64,000 nucleotides of DNA from Micromonospora peucetia (GCF_900091625.1 NZ_FMIC01000002.1:5580001-5644000); one strand, 5' to 3'; shown: positions 1-8,631, numbered from the stretch's first letter. A program made the numbers and translations. Notes: generated by a model from the letters alone, not told the origin.

Positions 1-885
1 GTCGAAGCCGGCGATGCCGGGGCGGGGCTCGATCTCGCCGTGGGCCAGCCGGGACAGCAGCCCGTCGGAGAGCGTCGGGTGGTCCTGGAGGAAGCCGTGG
101 GTGGGGGCGGGCAGGCCGTAGCGGGCGGGCGGGCCGACGGTCGCGGCGAGCATCCGCTGGGTGATGCGCTGGCGCAGCCGCCACGGCAGCCGTCGGGCGA
201 GGGCCCCGTTGAGGGTGTCCGATGGGCGCCCCAGCAGGTGTTTCGGCACCACCCAGACGCCCCGGCGCAACGACAGCAGGGTGCGCCGGGCCGCGTACGA
301 GGCGTCCACGGCGATGTCCATCGCGGAGTTGCCGCCGCCGACGACCAGGACCCGCCGGCCGGCGAGCTGCTCGGGACCCCGGTAGGCGTGGCTGTGCATC
401 TGCGTCGCGGTACCGGTGCCCGGGTGCTCAGGGGTGGGCGGTTTCGGCACCCGGTTGTGGCCGTTGGCGACGACCACGGCGTCGACGGTGACGTCGATCG
501 GGCCGTCGGGTCCGTCGGCGTGCACCGTCCACCGGCCGTCGGGTTCGCGGACGACCCGGTCGACGGTGTGCCGCAGCCGCACCATGTCGTGCAGCCCGAA
601 CCGGTCGGCGTAGTCGGTGAGCCAGCCGGCGACCCGGGCGTGGTCAGGGTAGTCGGGCCAGTGCGCCGGCATCGGGTGGTCGGCGAACTCGGTGCGCGCC
701 TTGCTGGTGTTCAGGTGCAGGGTCCGGTACGCGGGCGAGCCAGGTGTCCCGTACACCCAGAGGCCGCCGACCCGCTCGGCCGTCTCGAAGCAGACGGCGG
801 GCACGCCGACGTCGGCGAGCGCCTTGAGGGTGGCCAGTCCGGCCGCGCCTGCGCCGATGACCGCCACGGTTGGCTGTGCGCCCAT
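1..885 (-). CDS. Flavin-containing monooxygenase-like oxidoreductase, 3' end outside window
   Basis: The visible 295 codons form the N-terminal part of an FAD/NADPH-dependent monooxygenase. An FAD Rossmann motif GAGAAG lies near residues 11-16, the FMO-like segment MHSHAYRG sits near the middle, and the second (NADPH) Rossmann motif VVGGGNSAMD follows it. Such enzymes oxygenate soft nucleophiles or act as Baeyer-Villiger oxidases; the substrate cannot be read here. The ATG at 885 is preceded by a good ribosome site (GGAAGGAG, about 891-900). A palindromic operator lies directly upstream, so the neighbouring TetR regulator on the same strand probably controls it. The C-terminus is cut by the window edge. 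Confidence 0.85.
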   Translation of the reverse strand, partial: MGAQPTVAVIGAGAAGLATLKALADVGVPAVCFETAERVGGLWVYGTPGSPAYRTLHLNTSKARTEFADHPMPAHWPDYPDHARVAGWLTDYADRFGLHDMVRLRHTVDRVVREPDGRWTVHADGPDGPIDVTVDAVVVANGHNRVPKPPTPEHPGTGTATQMHSHAYRGPEQLAGRRVLVVGGGNSAMDIAVDASYAARRTLLSLRRGVWVVPKHLLGRPSDTLNGALARRLPWRLRQRITQRMLAATVGPPARYGLPAPTHGFLQDHPTLSDGLLSRLAHGEIEPRPGIAGFD

Positions 886-898
886 CGCCGACTCCTTC

Positions 899-926
899 CC
901 ATTATCCAACGTGCGTTGGATAATGG
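899..926. promoter_or_regulatory. Palindromic TetR operator O1 upstream of the monooxygenase
   Basis: A perfect inverted repeat has 12-bp arms (899-910 and 915-926) around GTGC. Its core ATCCAAC-GTGC-GTTGGAT is shared, with changes in the centre, with a second site at 1615-1636. It lies between the TetR stop and the monooxygenase start, as expected for repression of the monooxygenase. The TetR link is an inference from position and repetition. Confidence 0.8.
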
Positions 927-944
927 CCCGGTGCGGGCGGCGCG

Positions 945-1604
945 TCAAGGCGTCGCCGACCCGTACAGGCCGTCGAGGAAGCGGTGTACGAACGCGCGGA
1001 ACTCCCGCCGCTCGCGCGCCTGTGACCCCCCGGCGGCGGCCAGGGCCACCACGTGACCGTGCACCGCCCACACCAGGCTGCGCACCGTCACGTGCGGCGT
1101 CGGCTCGACCAGCGCCCCGCTCGTCGCGGCGGCGGTCAGCAGGTCGGCGACCAGCCGGTACAGCGGGGCCGCGTACGACTCGTCGAGCTCGGCGTGTCGC
1201 TGCGGCTCCAGCCAGCGACGCAGCCACAACGCGGTGGTCTCCGGCCGGTCCTCCAGGAAGTCCACGAACACGTCCACCAGCTCGTGCAACGCGCGCCGAA
1301 CCTCGGCCGGCCCGCCGTCCAGCGCGGTACGGGCCCGCCCGGCCGCCGCCTCCAGCACCTCCCGCTCGGCGGCGAAGACCCGGGCGAAGCAGGCGTCGTA
1401 GAGCTGCGCCTTCGTACCCATGTGGTGCGAGACCGTGGCGACGTCGACGCCGGCCGCCGCCGCGACCTCCCGCAGCCCGACGGCGTCGAAGCCACGCCGG
1501 GCGAACAGCGCGGTCGCGGCGGTGAGCACCACCTCCCGGGTGGGTCGGGTCTCCTCACGACGGGGCCGCCCGGGTCGGCGACGAGGCATGGTCATGGCCG
1601 CCAT
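945..1604 (-). CDS. TetR-family transcriptional regulator
   Basis: A 219-residue TetR-type repressor. A basic N-terminus (MPRRRPGRPRR) is followed by the helix-turn-helix (about residues 20-65, containing GLREVAAAAGVDVATVSHHMGTKAQLYDACF). The rest is an alpha-helical ligand and dimer domain rich in Ala and Leu. ATG at 1604 is chosen because a weak AGGGG lies just upstream; ATGs at 1595 and 1589 are alternatives. The gene is divergent from an MFS transporter and upstream of a monooxygenase. Matching palindromes lie on both sides, which suggests it represses both targets and itself. The inducer is unknown, possibly the exported or oxidised compound. Confidence 0.9.
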   Translation of the reverse strand: MAAMTMPRRRPGRPRREETRPTREVVLTAATALFARRGFDAVGLREVAAAAGVDVATVSHHMGTKAQLYDACFARVFAAEREVLEAAAGRARTALDGGPAEVRRALHELVDVFVDFLEDRPETTALWLRRWLEPQRHAELDESYAAPLYRLVADLLTAAATSGALVEPTPHVTVRSLVWAVHGHVVALAAAGGSQARERREFRAFVHRFLDGLYGSATP

Positions 1605-1614
1605 TCTGCCCCTA

Positions 1615-1636
1615 CAATCCAGCATCCGTTGGATTG
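1615..1636. promoter_or_regulatory. Palindromic TetR operator O2 between tetR and the MFS gene
   Basis: Inverted repeat CAATCCA (1615-1621) and TGGATTG (1630-1636). The core ATCCA...TTGGAT matches operator O1 at 899-926. It sits about 10 bp upstream of the TetR start and 30 bp upstream of the MFS start, so it could control both divergent genes. Confidence 0.75.
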
Positions 1637-1666
1637 CGGGCGGCGCGCCCGGAGAGGAAGGCCGCC

Positions 1667-3016
1667 ATGACCGGGCTCGACCAACAACCGACAACCAGCA
1701 CGGACGCCACCACCCTGCCCCGCGGAGCACTGCTCGGCTTCGCCACCGGCTCCCTCGGCATGGGCGTCTGGGTGACGGTCCCCGGCCTGCTGCTGCTCTA
1801 CTTCCTCACCGACGTGCTGGCTGTCGCCCCCTGGCTGGCCGGCCTGGCGCTGCTGCTGCCGAAGATCGCCGACGTGCTGCTGCACCCCTGGGTCGGGCAC
1901 CGCTGCGACGTCGAGCAGGCACGCCGAGGCAACCGACGCCGGCTGCTGCTGCTCGGCTGCGCCCTGCCGCTTGCCTTCGCCACGCTGTTCGCCGTGCCCG
2001 GCACACTCACCGGCGCGCCGGCCGCCGCCTGGGTGGCGCTCGCCTTCATCGCCGGCAACCTGCTCTTCGCCGCCTACCAGGTCCCCTACCTGGCCACCCC
2101 CGCCGACCTGCGGATCGGCTACCACGAGCGAACCCGGCTGATGGCCTTCCGGATGGTGGTGCTGACCCTCGGCATCCTCGCCTCCGGGCTGCTGGCGCCG
2201 CTGCTGGCCGGTGGACAGGACCCCACCCGGGGCGGCTACCAGCGGATGGGCATGCTGCTGGCCGTCGGGATGCTGGCCGCCATGCTGGTCGGGGTGGCCG
2301 GCATCGGCCGGCTGCGTCGGGCCGCCGCCGCGCCGCCCGCACCGCACGGCGGCGGCTGGCGCGGGCTCGCCGAGGCGCTGCGCGACCGGCAGTTCCGTTG
2401 GCTGGTCGCCGCCTACCTGGCCATGTCCACCACCACCCACCTGGTGCTGGCCGGGGTGCCCTACTACGCGGAGTACGAGCTGGGCCGCCCCGGCCTGACC
2501 ACCGTGCTGGTGGCCGCCTTCGTCGCCCCGGCGCTGCTGGTCACCCCGGCCTGGCTGGCGGTGGCCCGCCGGTTCGGCAAGCAACGGGCGCTGCTGGGCG
2601 CGCAGGGCGCCTTCGCGGCCGGCTCACTGGTCCTCGCCGTCGGCCGCCCGGCCGGACTGCCGATGCTGGTGGCAGCCGTGGCGGTGCTCGGTGTCGCCTT
2701 CGCCGGCATGCAACTGCTGCCGTTCTCGATGGTGCCCGACGTGATCCGTGCCGGCGGTGGCGCCGCCGGCACCTACACCGGGGTGTGGACCGCCACCGAG
2801 GCTACCGGCGCGGCGCTGGGCCCGTGGGCGTACTCGCTGTGCCTGGCCGCCGGCGGGTTCGTCGCCTCCACCGCCGGGGACAGCGTCACCCAGCCCGACG
2901 GCGCGGTGGACGCGATCCGCTGGGGGTTCGGGCTGCTGCCGGCGGCGGCGATGCTCGTCGCGCTGCTGCTGCAACGCCGCTACACCCTGGACCGGACGGC
3001 CCGCACGGCCGGCTGA
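1667..3016 (+). CDS. MFS transporter, GPH/MFS_2-like
   Basis: A 449-residue protein with about 12 hydrophobic segments. After the first two segments it carries LPKIADVLLHPWVGHRCDVEQARRG, the loop 2-3 signature of the glycoside-pentoside-hexuronide-type (MelB-like) major facilitator branch. The ATG at 1667 follows GGAGAGGAAG with good spacing, so an earlier in-frame start at 1634 is less likely. It is divergent from TetR and shares operator O2. With the monooxygenase on the other side it looks like a small inducible detoxification or export unit. The substrate is unknown; sugar transport is possible by family, but nothing nearby supports it. Confidence 0.85.
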   Translation: MTGLDQQPTTSTDATTLPRGALLGFATGSLGMGVWVTVPGLLLLYFLTDVLAVAPWLAGLALLLPKIADVLLHPWVGHRCDVEQARRGNRRRLLLLGCALPLAFATLFAVPGTLTGAPAAAWVALAFIAGNLLFAAYQVPYLATPADLRIGYHERTRLMAFRMVVLTLGILASGLLAPLLAGGQDPTRGGYQRMGMLLAVGMLAAMLVGVAGIGRLRRAAAAPPAPHGGGWRGLAEALRDRQFRWLVAAYLAMSTTTHLVLAGVPYYAEYELGRPGLTTVLVAAFVAPALLVTPAWLAVARRFGKQRALLGAQGAFAAGSLVLAVGRPAGLPMLVAAVAVLGVAFAGMQLLPFSMVPDVIRAGGGAAGTYTGVWTATEATGAALGPWAYSLCLAAGGFVASTAGDSVTQPDGAVDAIRWGFGLLPAAAMLVALLLQRRYTLDRTARTAG

Positions 3017-3128
3017 GCGGCCGGGCTCCGGCCCGGGTCGTGGACGCTGCGGCACACCCGGGTCCGGGTCGTGGACCGTCGGGCGCTGCGCGGGCGGCGG
3101 TCGGAGCCGGCAGTAGACTCCGCCCTCG

Positions 3129-4286
3129 ATGGACGCCGAGCCCACCCCCGCCGAGACCCGCCCCTGCGCCCACTGCGGACGGCAGGTGCCGCAGCGTGCC
3201 GGCGCGGGCCGGCCGTTCCGCTACTGCCGCGACAACGACGGCGCCTGCCAGCGGGCGTCGCGCAACAGCCGGATGCGGCACCGCAACGCCCCCGGCCTGC
3301 CAGGTCAGGTGGCCCGCACCTGGGAGGCCGTGGACCGGCTGGAGCAGGTCGCCGAGGCCCTCACCGAGGCCCTGCACGCCGAGTTGTCCCCGGTCGGGGT
3401 GGAACGTCAGCTCGCGCAGGCCCGCGCCGACGCGGCGACCCAGGTGGCAGCGGCGCAGACCGAACGCGACGAGGCCCGCCGCGACGCCGAGGACGCCGCC
3501 GCGAACGCCATCCGGGCCCGCGAGGAGGCCCGGTCCGCCGCCACCGAGCGGACCGCCGCCCACGACGAGGCCCGGCACGCCACCGAGCGGGCCACGGCTG
3601 CGATTGAAACTGCCGACCGGGCGGAGGCCGCCCGGGACGACGCCCGCCGGCAGGCCAGCGCCGCGGAGGCCCTGCGGACGCAGGCCGAACGAGACCGCGA
3701 CACGGCCCGCCACGAGCTGCGCGCGCTGCGCGTCGAGGTGGACACCGAACGCCGCCGGGCCACCGAACTGACCGGCGAGCGGGACGCCGCCCGCGCCGAC
3801 GCCGACCGGGCGACCCGCGCCGCCACCGAGGCGCTCGACCGCGCACAGCGTCTACACGCCGAGGCCGAACAGGCCCGCCAGCACGCCACCGAGGCCCGCG
3901 AACGGGCCGAACAGGCCCGCGCCGAGGCCGCTGCCGCCCGCACGGCCGCCAGCGAGGCCGACACGGCCCGCCAGCACGCCGAGGCCACCCGCCGGAAGGC
4001 CGAGGAAGCCCGGCGGCAGGCCGAGGCGACGGCCGAGGGGACCCGCGCGGAGCTGGCCGCCCTCACCGGGCAGCACGACACGTTGCGCACGGAGCTGGCC
4101 GCCGCGCGCGAGGCCGTGACCGCCGCCGAGGGCCGCGCCGACGACCTGGCGGTACGGCTGCGCGCCGCCGAGACCGACCGCGACGAGGCGCAGCGGCGCA
4201 CTGCCCAACTGGCCGACCAGGTCAGCCACCTCGCCGCCGCCCTGGCCCACCTCGGCTCCCCCGGCAGCGCCCGGCAGGCGATCTGA
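3129..4286 (+). CDS. Long Ala/Arg/Glu-rich coiled-coil protein with N-terminal Cys cluster
   Basis: A 385-residue protein of unknown function. Residues 12-45 hold a compact Cys pattern (CAHCGR, then YCR and ACQ) that resembles a small zinc-binding head and ends in a basic stretch. From about residue 60 to 375 it is an almost unbroken coiled coil made of repeats such as AEAARDDARRQA and AEQARQHATEARERAEQA, with no membrane segment. It stands alone between an MFS gene and a RIO kinase. The composition suggests a structural or scaffold role, or a DNA-associated role given the basic head, but this is inference. The reading frame is secure because the antisense frames give only low-complexity protein. 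Confidence 0.75.
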   Translation: MDAEPTPAETRPCAHCGRQVPQRAGAGRPFRYCRDNDGACQRASRNSRMRHRNAPGLPGQVARTWEAVDRLEQVAEALTEALHAELSPVGVERQLAQARADAATQVAAAQTERDEARRDAEDAAANAIRAREEARSAATERTAAHDEARHATERATAAIETADRAEAARDDARRQASAAEALRTQAERDRDTARHELRALRVEVDTERRRATELTGERDAARADADRATRAATEALDRAQRLHAEAEQARQHATEARERAEQARAEAAAARTAASEADTARQHAEATRRKAEEARRQAEATAEGTRAELAALTGQHDTLRTELAAAREAVTAAEGRADDLAVRLRAAETDRDEAQRRTAQLADQVSHLAAALAHLGSPGSARQAI

Positions 4287-4666
4287 GCGACCCGAGGACC
4301 GCCGCTGTCTTAGGTGGCGCCTCGGCACCCGGCGGCGCGTCGGCACGGGGCCGGCCCGTCTTCGTGCTCCGCACGGACGCGTTCGGCGCCCCGAGCGCGG
4401 CGTCCGCCGGGCTCATCCGGGCGGCGATGCCGCGGATGCGTCGGTGGCGATGGTGCTCCATGTTGCGCTTGGTTCGCAGGCTGCCGGCTGCCGGCTGCCG
4501 GCTGCCAACCCCGGCCCGGTCCGGAAGCTGGTGGTCGAGTCGGTCGGCTGCCAGGCGATCGGAGCGGTCGAGGCGGTTGTGCATCTGCTGGTCAGGTGCC
4601 GCTACCGGCACCGGGGTGGCAGCTCGGCCAAGCATCGGCTGAGGGACCGCGTTCTGCATAGGGCGA
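4287..4666. other. Intergenic region with a 7-bp tandem repeat
   Basis: About 380 bp between convergent genes. It holds four perfect copies of GGCTGCC at 4479-4506. Short open frames exist on both strands but have no ribosome site and no recognisable protein. Nothing else is seen. Confidence 0.5.
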
Positions 4667-5587
4667 TCAGAACACCATCGTGAGCAGGTCGACGAACAGT
4701 TCCTGTTCGTCGATCTCGAGCCCGCGGTTCGTGAACCACGTGGCCATGTTGTGGCAGTCGCGCATCAGGAAGTCCATGCCCTTCGGGTTGCCAACGATGT
4801 CGACGACCTGGGGCAGGTCGATCATCACGATCCGCTCGGCCTGTGCGAGGACGTTGTACGGCGAGAGGTCGCCGTGCGCGAGCCCCGCGCGGGCCAGTTC
4901 ACGCATGCCGTTGCGGAGCTGCTCGAAGTACACACCGAGCAGCTCCTTCGACGGCCGGACCTGAGCGAGCCGGGGCGCGGCACCGCCCTCGCCGTCGTCG
5001 ATGAACTCCATCAGCAGTTCGGTGCCGTCCACCTGCACGGGATACGGCACCGGGACGCCGGCCTTCCACAACCGGTTGAGGGCGTCCCATTCGGCGTACG
5101 CCCACTGACCGGCCGCGACACTGCGGCCGTGAGAGGTCTTCTTCGCCATCGCCCGGCTGTCGCGGCTGTTGCGGGTACGACGGCCTTCGACGTACGACGT
5201 ACTGCGGTGGAAGGACCGGTGTTCCTCGGTGCGGTACCGTTTCGCGGCCAGCAGCGAGGACTTCGCCGGGTTGTCGCCGATGGCTTCGACGGCCCGTTCG
5301 AGCAGGAAGACGTCGGCTTCCTTGCCGGTTTTGAGGACGCCGAGCTCAGTATCGATCGCAGCCTGTTCCGTGACGACCCACGAGGGGCGTGGTTCCGGGC
5401 CGCGCGAGCCGCGCTCGACGTCCAGCCAGGTGGACCACCGCTGATCCGGGCGCAGTTCCTCGTCGACCGAATGGAACTTGAAGACAAAGGCGCCGGCCGG
5501 ATCTGGTTGGGGCTTGTCACCGGTGAAATCGGACCCGCGGGAGTCGAGGTCGGAGTAGGTATCAGAGAGTTCGTACTCGGAAGACAA
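4667..5587 (-). CDS. RIO-type serine/threonine protein kinase
   Basis: A 306-residue RIO-family kinase. Evidence: the glycine-poor N-lobe segment LGVLKTGKEADVFL (lysine in the ATP site) and LAAKRYRTEEHRSF with the second lysine. The catalytic loop is LAHGDLSPYNVLA, and the metal-binding IDLPQVVD replaces the usual DFG. It has the RIO signatures and lacks the activation loop of ordinary kinases. I favour a TTG start at 5587 because AGGAG lies 8-9 bp upstream; a start at 5629 (MSASVPP) lacks a ribosome site. Bacterial RIO kinases are poorly characterised and the target is unknown. The convergent neighbour upstream is a decayed gene. Confidence 0.85.
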   Translation of the reverse strand: MSSEYELSDTYSDLDSRGSDFTGDKPQPDPAGAFVFKFHSVDEELRPDQRWSTWLDVERGSRGPEPRPSWVVTEQAAIDTELGVLKTGKEADVFLLERAVEAIGDNPAKSSLLAAKRYRTEEHRSFHRSTSYVEGRRTRNSRDSRAMAKKTSHGRSVAAGQWAYAEWDALNRLWKAGVPVPYPVQVDGTELLMEFIDDGEGGAAPRLAQVRPSKELLGVYFEQLRNGMRELARAGLAHGDLSPYNVLAQAERIVMIDLPQVVDIVGNPKGMDFLMRDCHNMATWFTNRGLEIDEQELFVDLLTMVF

Positions 5588-5742
5588 CGGGTGTGCTCCT
5601 GAACAAAGAGGTGGGACTGATGCGGACATGCCGCAGCACAGTGATGGCCATCCGTCAGCCCTCCTTAGTCCAGGCAGCGTTCGCCGCCGCTCGATCAACC
5701 CAGCATGCCCGCCCGTTCCGGACCCGGCAACGTATTTACCGG

Positions 5743-5931
5743 AACTGGGACCGCGCGGGTCGGGGGCTCAGCCTGCGCGCCTGGAGCGTCGAGGCCGGCA
5801 CCGTGACCGTGACCCCGCTGCGCCGTTTCTCCCGCGCCGACCGTACCGCCGTGGCCGAGCAGGGGCGGTCGCTGGCGTCGTTCCTCTCCGACGACGACAG
5901 CGACCGCGTACGGATCGCCGCGTCCCGCTGA
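5743..5931 (+). pseudogene. Remnant of an AlkZ-like winged-helix DNA glycosylase, C-terminus only
   Basis: About 60 residues (AWSVEAGTVTVTPLRRFSRADRTAVAEQGRSL and after) resemble the C-terminal tail of winged-helix DNA-binding/AlkZ-like proteins, which are normally about 350-400 residues long. The frame stays open upstream to about 5593 but does not look like the family there. No start with a ribosome site precedes the matching part. This is read as a truncated leftover; the family assignment is from memory of the tail pattern. Confidence 0.45.
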
Positions 5932-6009
5932 GCGGGACACCCGCGAGCTGTCGTGGGACGGCGGCACCCCGGGCCAGCAGGCGGGCGGTCATCAGGTGAC
6001 GATGCGGGG

Positions 6010-6600
6010 GTGGGAAAGACATACGAACGCATCGAGGGCCGGCTACGGACCTTCATCGAGGACCAGCCGCTGTTCTTCACCGCCACCGCCCCGCTGTCGG
6101 GCGACGGCACCATCAACCTGTCCCCCAAGGGGTTGCGCGGCTCGTGGGCGGTCGTCGACGCGTACACCGTGGCCTACCTGGACTTCGCGGGCAGCAACGC
6201 CGAGACGATCGCGCACCTGCGCGAGAACGGCCGCATCACCCTCATGTGGTGCGCGTTCGAGGGGCCGCCGAACATCGTCCGGGTGCACGGACGGGGCGAG
6301 CCCGTGTTTCGCGACGACCCCCGCTGGGGCGACCTGACGGGCCACTTCCCGGACGTCGACACCAGCCTGCACGGCCTGCGGGCGATCATCGTCGTACGGG
6401 CCGAACTGATCCGCGACACCTGTGGCTACGCGGTGCCGTTCATGTCCTACGACGCCGACCGTGACCTGCACGGCAGGCGGTTCGCCCGGGAGGACGACAA
6501 GTCGTTGAGCGACTACTTCGCCGGCAAGGACCACGTGGCCCGCAGCATCGACGGACTGCCGGGCCTGCCGCTGCCGCTGCCACCGACCCCGACGACCTGA
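6010..6600 (+). CDS. Pyridoxamine 5'-phosphate oxidase-like FMN-binding protein
   Basis: A 196-residue protein of the split-barrel FMN/F420-binding fold. The N-terminal part holds FIEDQPLFFTATAPLSGDGTINLSPKG, the typical first strand and FMN-phosphate region of the PPOX family. AYLDFAGSNAETIAHLRENGRITLMWCAFEG follows. Members are flavin- or F420-dependent reductases and oxidases; the substrate is not evident. The start is a GTG at 6010 after GCGGGG; earlier starts give an unrelated leader. The stop at 6600 abuts the remnant of a transporter read from the opposite strand, so this marks a rearrangement edge. Confidence 0.85.
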   Translation: MGKTYERIEGRLRTFIEDQPLFFTATAPLSGDGTINLSPKGLRGSWAVVDAYTVAYLDFAGSNAETIAHLRENGRITLMWCAFEGPPNIVRVHGRGEPVFRDDPRWGDLTGHFPDVDTSLHGLRAIIVVRAELIRDTCGYAVPFMSYDADRDLHGRRFAREDDKSLSDYFAGKDHVARSIDGLPGLPLPLPPTPTT

Positions 6601-6866
6601 ATCCGGGGATCAGGATCGGGTTGACCGCCTGGAGCCAGGACGCGGGGAAGGTGAACCCGGCGACGTCACGGTCGGTGTTGTCGGCGGCGAAGATGTTCAG
6701 CACCGACCCGGCCTGGTCGAAGATCAGCCAGAACGCGGGGCGAAGACGAACAGCCACACGTACGCCTTCATCCGGCTGCGTTCGGTGGCGCTCAACTCCC
6801 GGTCCACCATGATCCGCACGAAGTAGCCGATGGTGATCAGCACGGTGACGGCGGTGAGCAGGTTCA
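6601..6866 (-). pseudogene. Middle fragment of a POT-family peptide:H+ symporter
   Basis: Read on the minus strand, this stretch encodes LLTAVTVLITIGYFVRIMVDRELSATERSRMKAYVWLFVF. After a frameshift near 6740 it continues AFWLIFDQAGSVLNIFAADNTDRDVAGF and FPASWLQAVNPILIP. The latter is a clear signature of proton-dependent oligopeptide transporters (FWxxFxQxGSxLNxFA and PASWxQxxNP). The C-terminal third is missing at the junction with the oxidoreductase end, and the upstream part stops at the Tn3-type terminal repeat. The N-terminal part of what is probably the same gene lies at 10022-10398. Confidence 0.8.
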
Positions 6867-6904
6867 GGGGGTTGAGGAACACCTCTGCGAAATCGTGCGC
6901 TAAG
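6867..6904. repeat. 38-bp Tn3-family terminal inverted repeat, left end
   Basis: The segment is exactly 38 bp. It begins with GGGGG and ends with CGCTAAG, the two hallmarks of Tn3-family ends, with the usual AT-richer middle (GCGAAATCG). It lies 88 bp upstream of a Tn3 transposase start and exactly where the transporter remnant ends. I could not find a matching right-hand copy within the next 3.5 kb. Confidence 0.75.
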
Positions 6905-6992
6905 GGTTCGGTGTGTTTGTTGGTGGCTTGACCTGGGGTGATTGACGCCTCCAGCCTTCGTGGGTCGCTGTTGCCGATCTTCGGCGGGTGTT

Positions 6993-8137
6993 GTGGCGGT
7001 CGAGTTTCTGACTGATGAGCAGGCGGCTGGGTACGGGGCGTTCGGTAGGGCGCCGTCGCGTATGGAGCTGGAGCGGTACTTCTTCCTGGACGACGCGGAC
7101 CGGGAGCTGATCCAGGACAAGCGCCGTGACCACAGCCGGCTCGGGTTCGCGGTCCAGCTGACCAGTGTGCGGTTCTTGGGCCGGTTCATGCCCGACCCGC
7201 GGCAGGTGCCTGCGGAGGTGGCCGAGTACCTGGCGGAGCAGTTGGAGATCGCTGATCCGTCGTGCCTGAAGTTGTACGGGGGGCGTGACGGCACAGCCCG
7301 CACGCATGCTGGGGAGATCCAGCAGGCCGAGGGGTGGCGGGACTTCGCCGAGGTCGCCGAGGATCTGCGGGAGTGGGTGGACGCGCGGGCGTGGACGACC
7401 GGGGACGGGCCCAAGGCGTTGTTCGATTGTGGGACACGTTGTACGGGCTGCTGAGTGTTGGGCAGCGGGCGGTGCTGGACTCGCTCGCTACGCCTACGCC
7501 CCGCAGCTGGCCGACCTGCCCGACCAGAAGATGTGGCGGATCGACGCCCGCGCCGACTACGGCCCGTTCACCGACGCCGCCCGCGGGCCGCATCGACCCG
7601 GTCCGGATCGAACGGCACTGGGAGGACATCCTGCGGATCATCGGGTCGATCCACACCGGCGCGGTCCGCGCCTACGACGTGATCCGGATGCTGTCGCGCG
7701 ACGGCCGCCCCACCCCGCTCGGCGATGCCATCGCCCACTGCGGCCGCATCGCCAAGACCCTGCACATCCTGCGGATGGCCGACGAGCCCGGCTACCGCCA
7801 CCAGATCAAGGCCCAGGCCAACCTGCAGGAAGGCCGCCACGCGCTGGCCCGCAAGGTCTTCCACGGCAAGAACGGGCAGCTCTATCAGAACTACCACGAG
7901 GGCATGGAAGACCAGATCGGCGCGCTCGGCCTGGTGCTGAACGCGATCGTGCTGTTCAACACCCGCTACATGGACGCCGCCCTGACCCGGCTGCGCGCCG
8001 ACGGCTTCGCCGTACGTGAGGAGGACGTGGCCCGGCTTTCGCCGTTCGTGCGGCACCACATCAACATGATGGGCCGCTACTCTTTCCAACTCCCCGAGCT
8101 GCCCGGCGGGCTGCGGCCGCTGAACCCCAAGCCGTGA
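6993..8137 (+). pseudogene. Decayed Tn3-family transposase (TnpA)
   Basis: Full TnpA proteins have about 1000 residues; here only fragments remain. From a GTG at 6993 about 147 residues match the N-terminal DUF4158 domain (FLTDEQAAGYGAF, LERYFFLDDADREL, RLGFAVQLTSVRFLGRF) up to KALFD near 7430. A short piece LWDTLYGLLSVGQRAVLDSL follows in another frame. Next come APQLADLPDQKMWRIDARADYGPF (about 7497-7590, frame shifted) and then the C-terminal end HWEDILRIIGSIHTG to RHHINMMGRYSFQLPELPGGLRPL, ending at 8137. Most of the DDE catalytic core is deleted, so the protein cannot be active. Confidence 0.85.
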
Positions 8138-8229
8138 CGTTCGTTGACCGACGGCCTCACTGGCTGTGACGGGACCTTTCTTGCCGGGCTGCCTCGGTGC
8201 TACCGGGCGAGAAGACCCCCGAGACGCGC

Positions 8230-8631
8230 CTATCGGGGTGCGGTTACCGCCTCGCATTCCGACGGGTCGGCGGGATCGAGTTGTGAGGTGGTCTGGATGA
8301 GGAGGTCCAGCCGGTCGCGCGCGGCCAGGAGGTCGGCCGCGGCATTGCTGAGCCGATCCCGTTCGCGGTGCAGGTCGGGAAGCATCCCGGCGCAGGAGGG
8401 TGCCAGCGCCTGACCGTCATCGGTCATGCAGGGCAGCAGCTCGCTGATCGTGGCGGTGTTGAGGCCGGCGGCGAGCATGAGGCGGATGCCCCGCACTGTG
8501 GCCGCGTCCTGCTGCCGATACTCGCGGTAGCCGCTGGGGCGTCGTAGCGGCCGGAGCAGGCCCTGTTCCTCGTAGTAACGCAGCGAACGCACGCTGGCGC
8601 CGGTGAGCCGGGACAGTTCTCCGATCCGCAT
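8230..8631 (-). CDS. MerR-family transcriptional regulator
   Basis: A 133-residue MerR protein. The N-terminal winged helix reads MRIGELSRLTGASVRSLRYYEEQGLL, with the wing RPSGYREYRQQDAATVRGI. The dimerisation helix is HRERDRLSNAAADLLAARDRLDLL. One Cys lies at about 61 (LLPCMTD), one at about 79 (PSCAGM) and one near the end, but there is no clear metal-binding loop. It is divergent from an imine reductase-like gene, with a dyad between them, so it very likely controls that gene. The pair sits inside the rearranged Tn3 region. Confidence 0.9.
   Translation of the reverse strand: MRIGELSRLTGASVRSLRYYEEQGLLRPLRRPSGYREYRQQDAATVRGIRLMLAAGLNTATISELLPCMTDDGQALAPSCAGMLPDLHRERDRLSNAAADLLAARDRLDLLIQTTSQLDPADPSECEAVTAPR

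Noticed and set aside
1420..3771. A very long plus-strand open frame (783 codons) across the tetR, MFS and coiled-coil genes
   Set aside because: It runs through three genes of clear families in other frames; its protein is low-complexity Arg/Pro/Ala, typical of GC-rich shadow frames.
4479..4506. A CRISPR-like or regulatory repeat (four copies of GGCTGCC)
   Set aside because: The units are only 7 bp and directly adjacent without spacers, so it is a simple tandem repeat.
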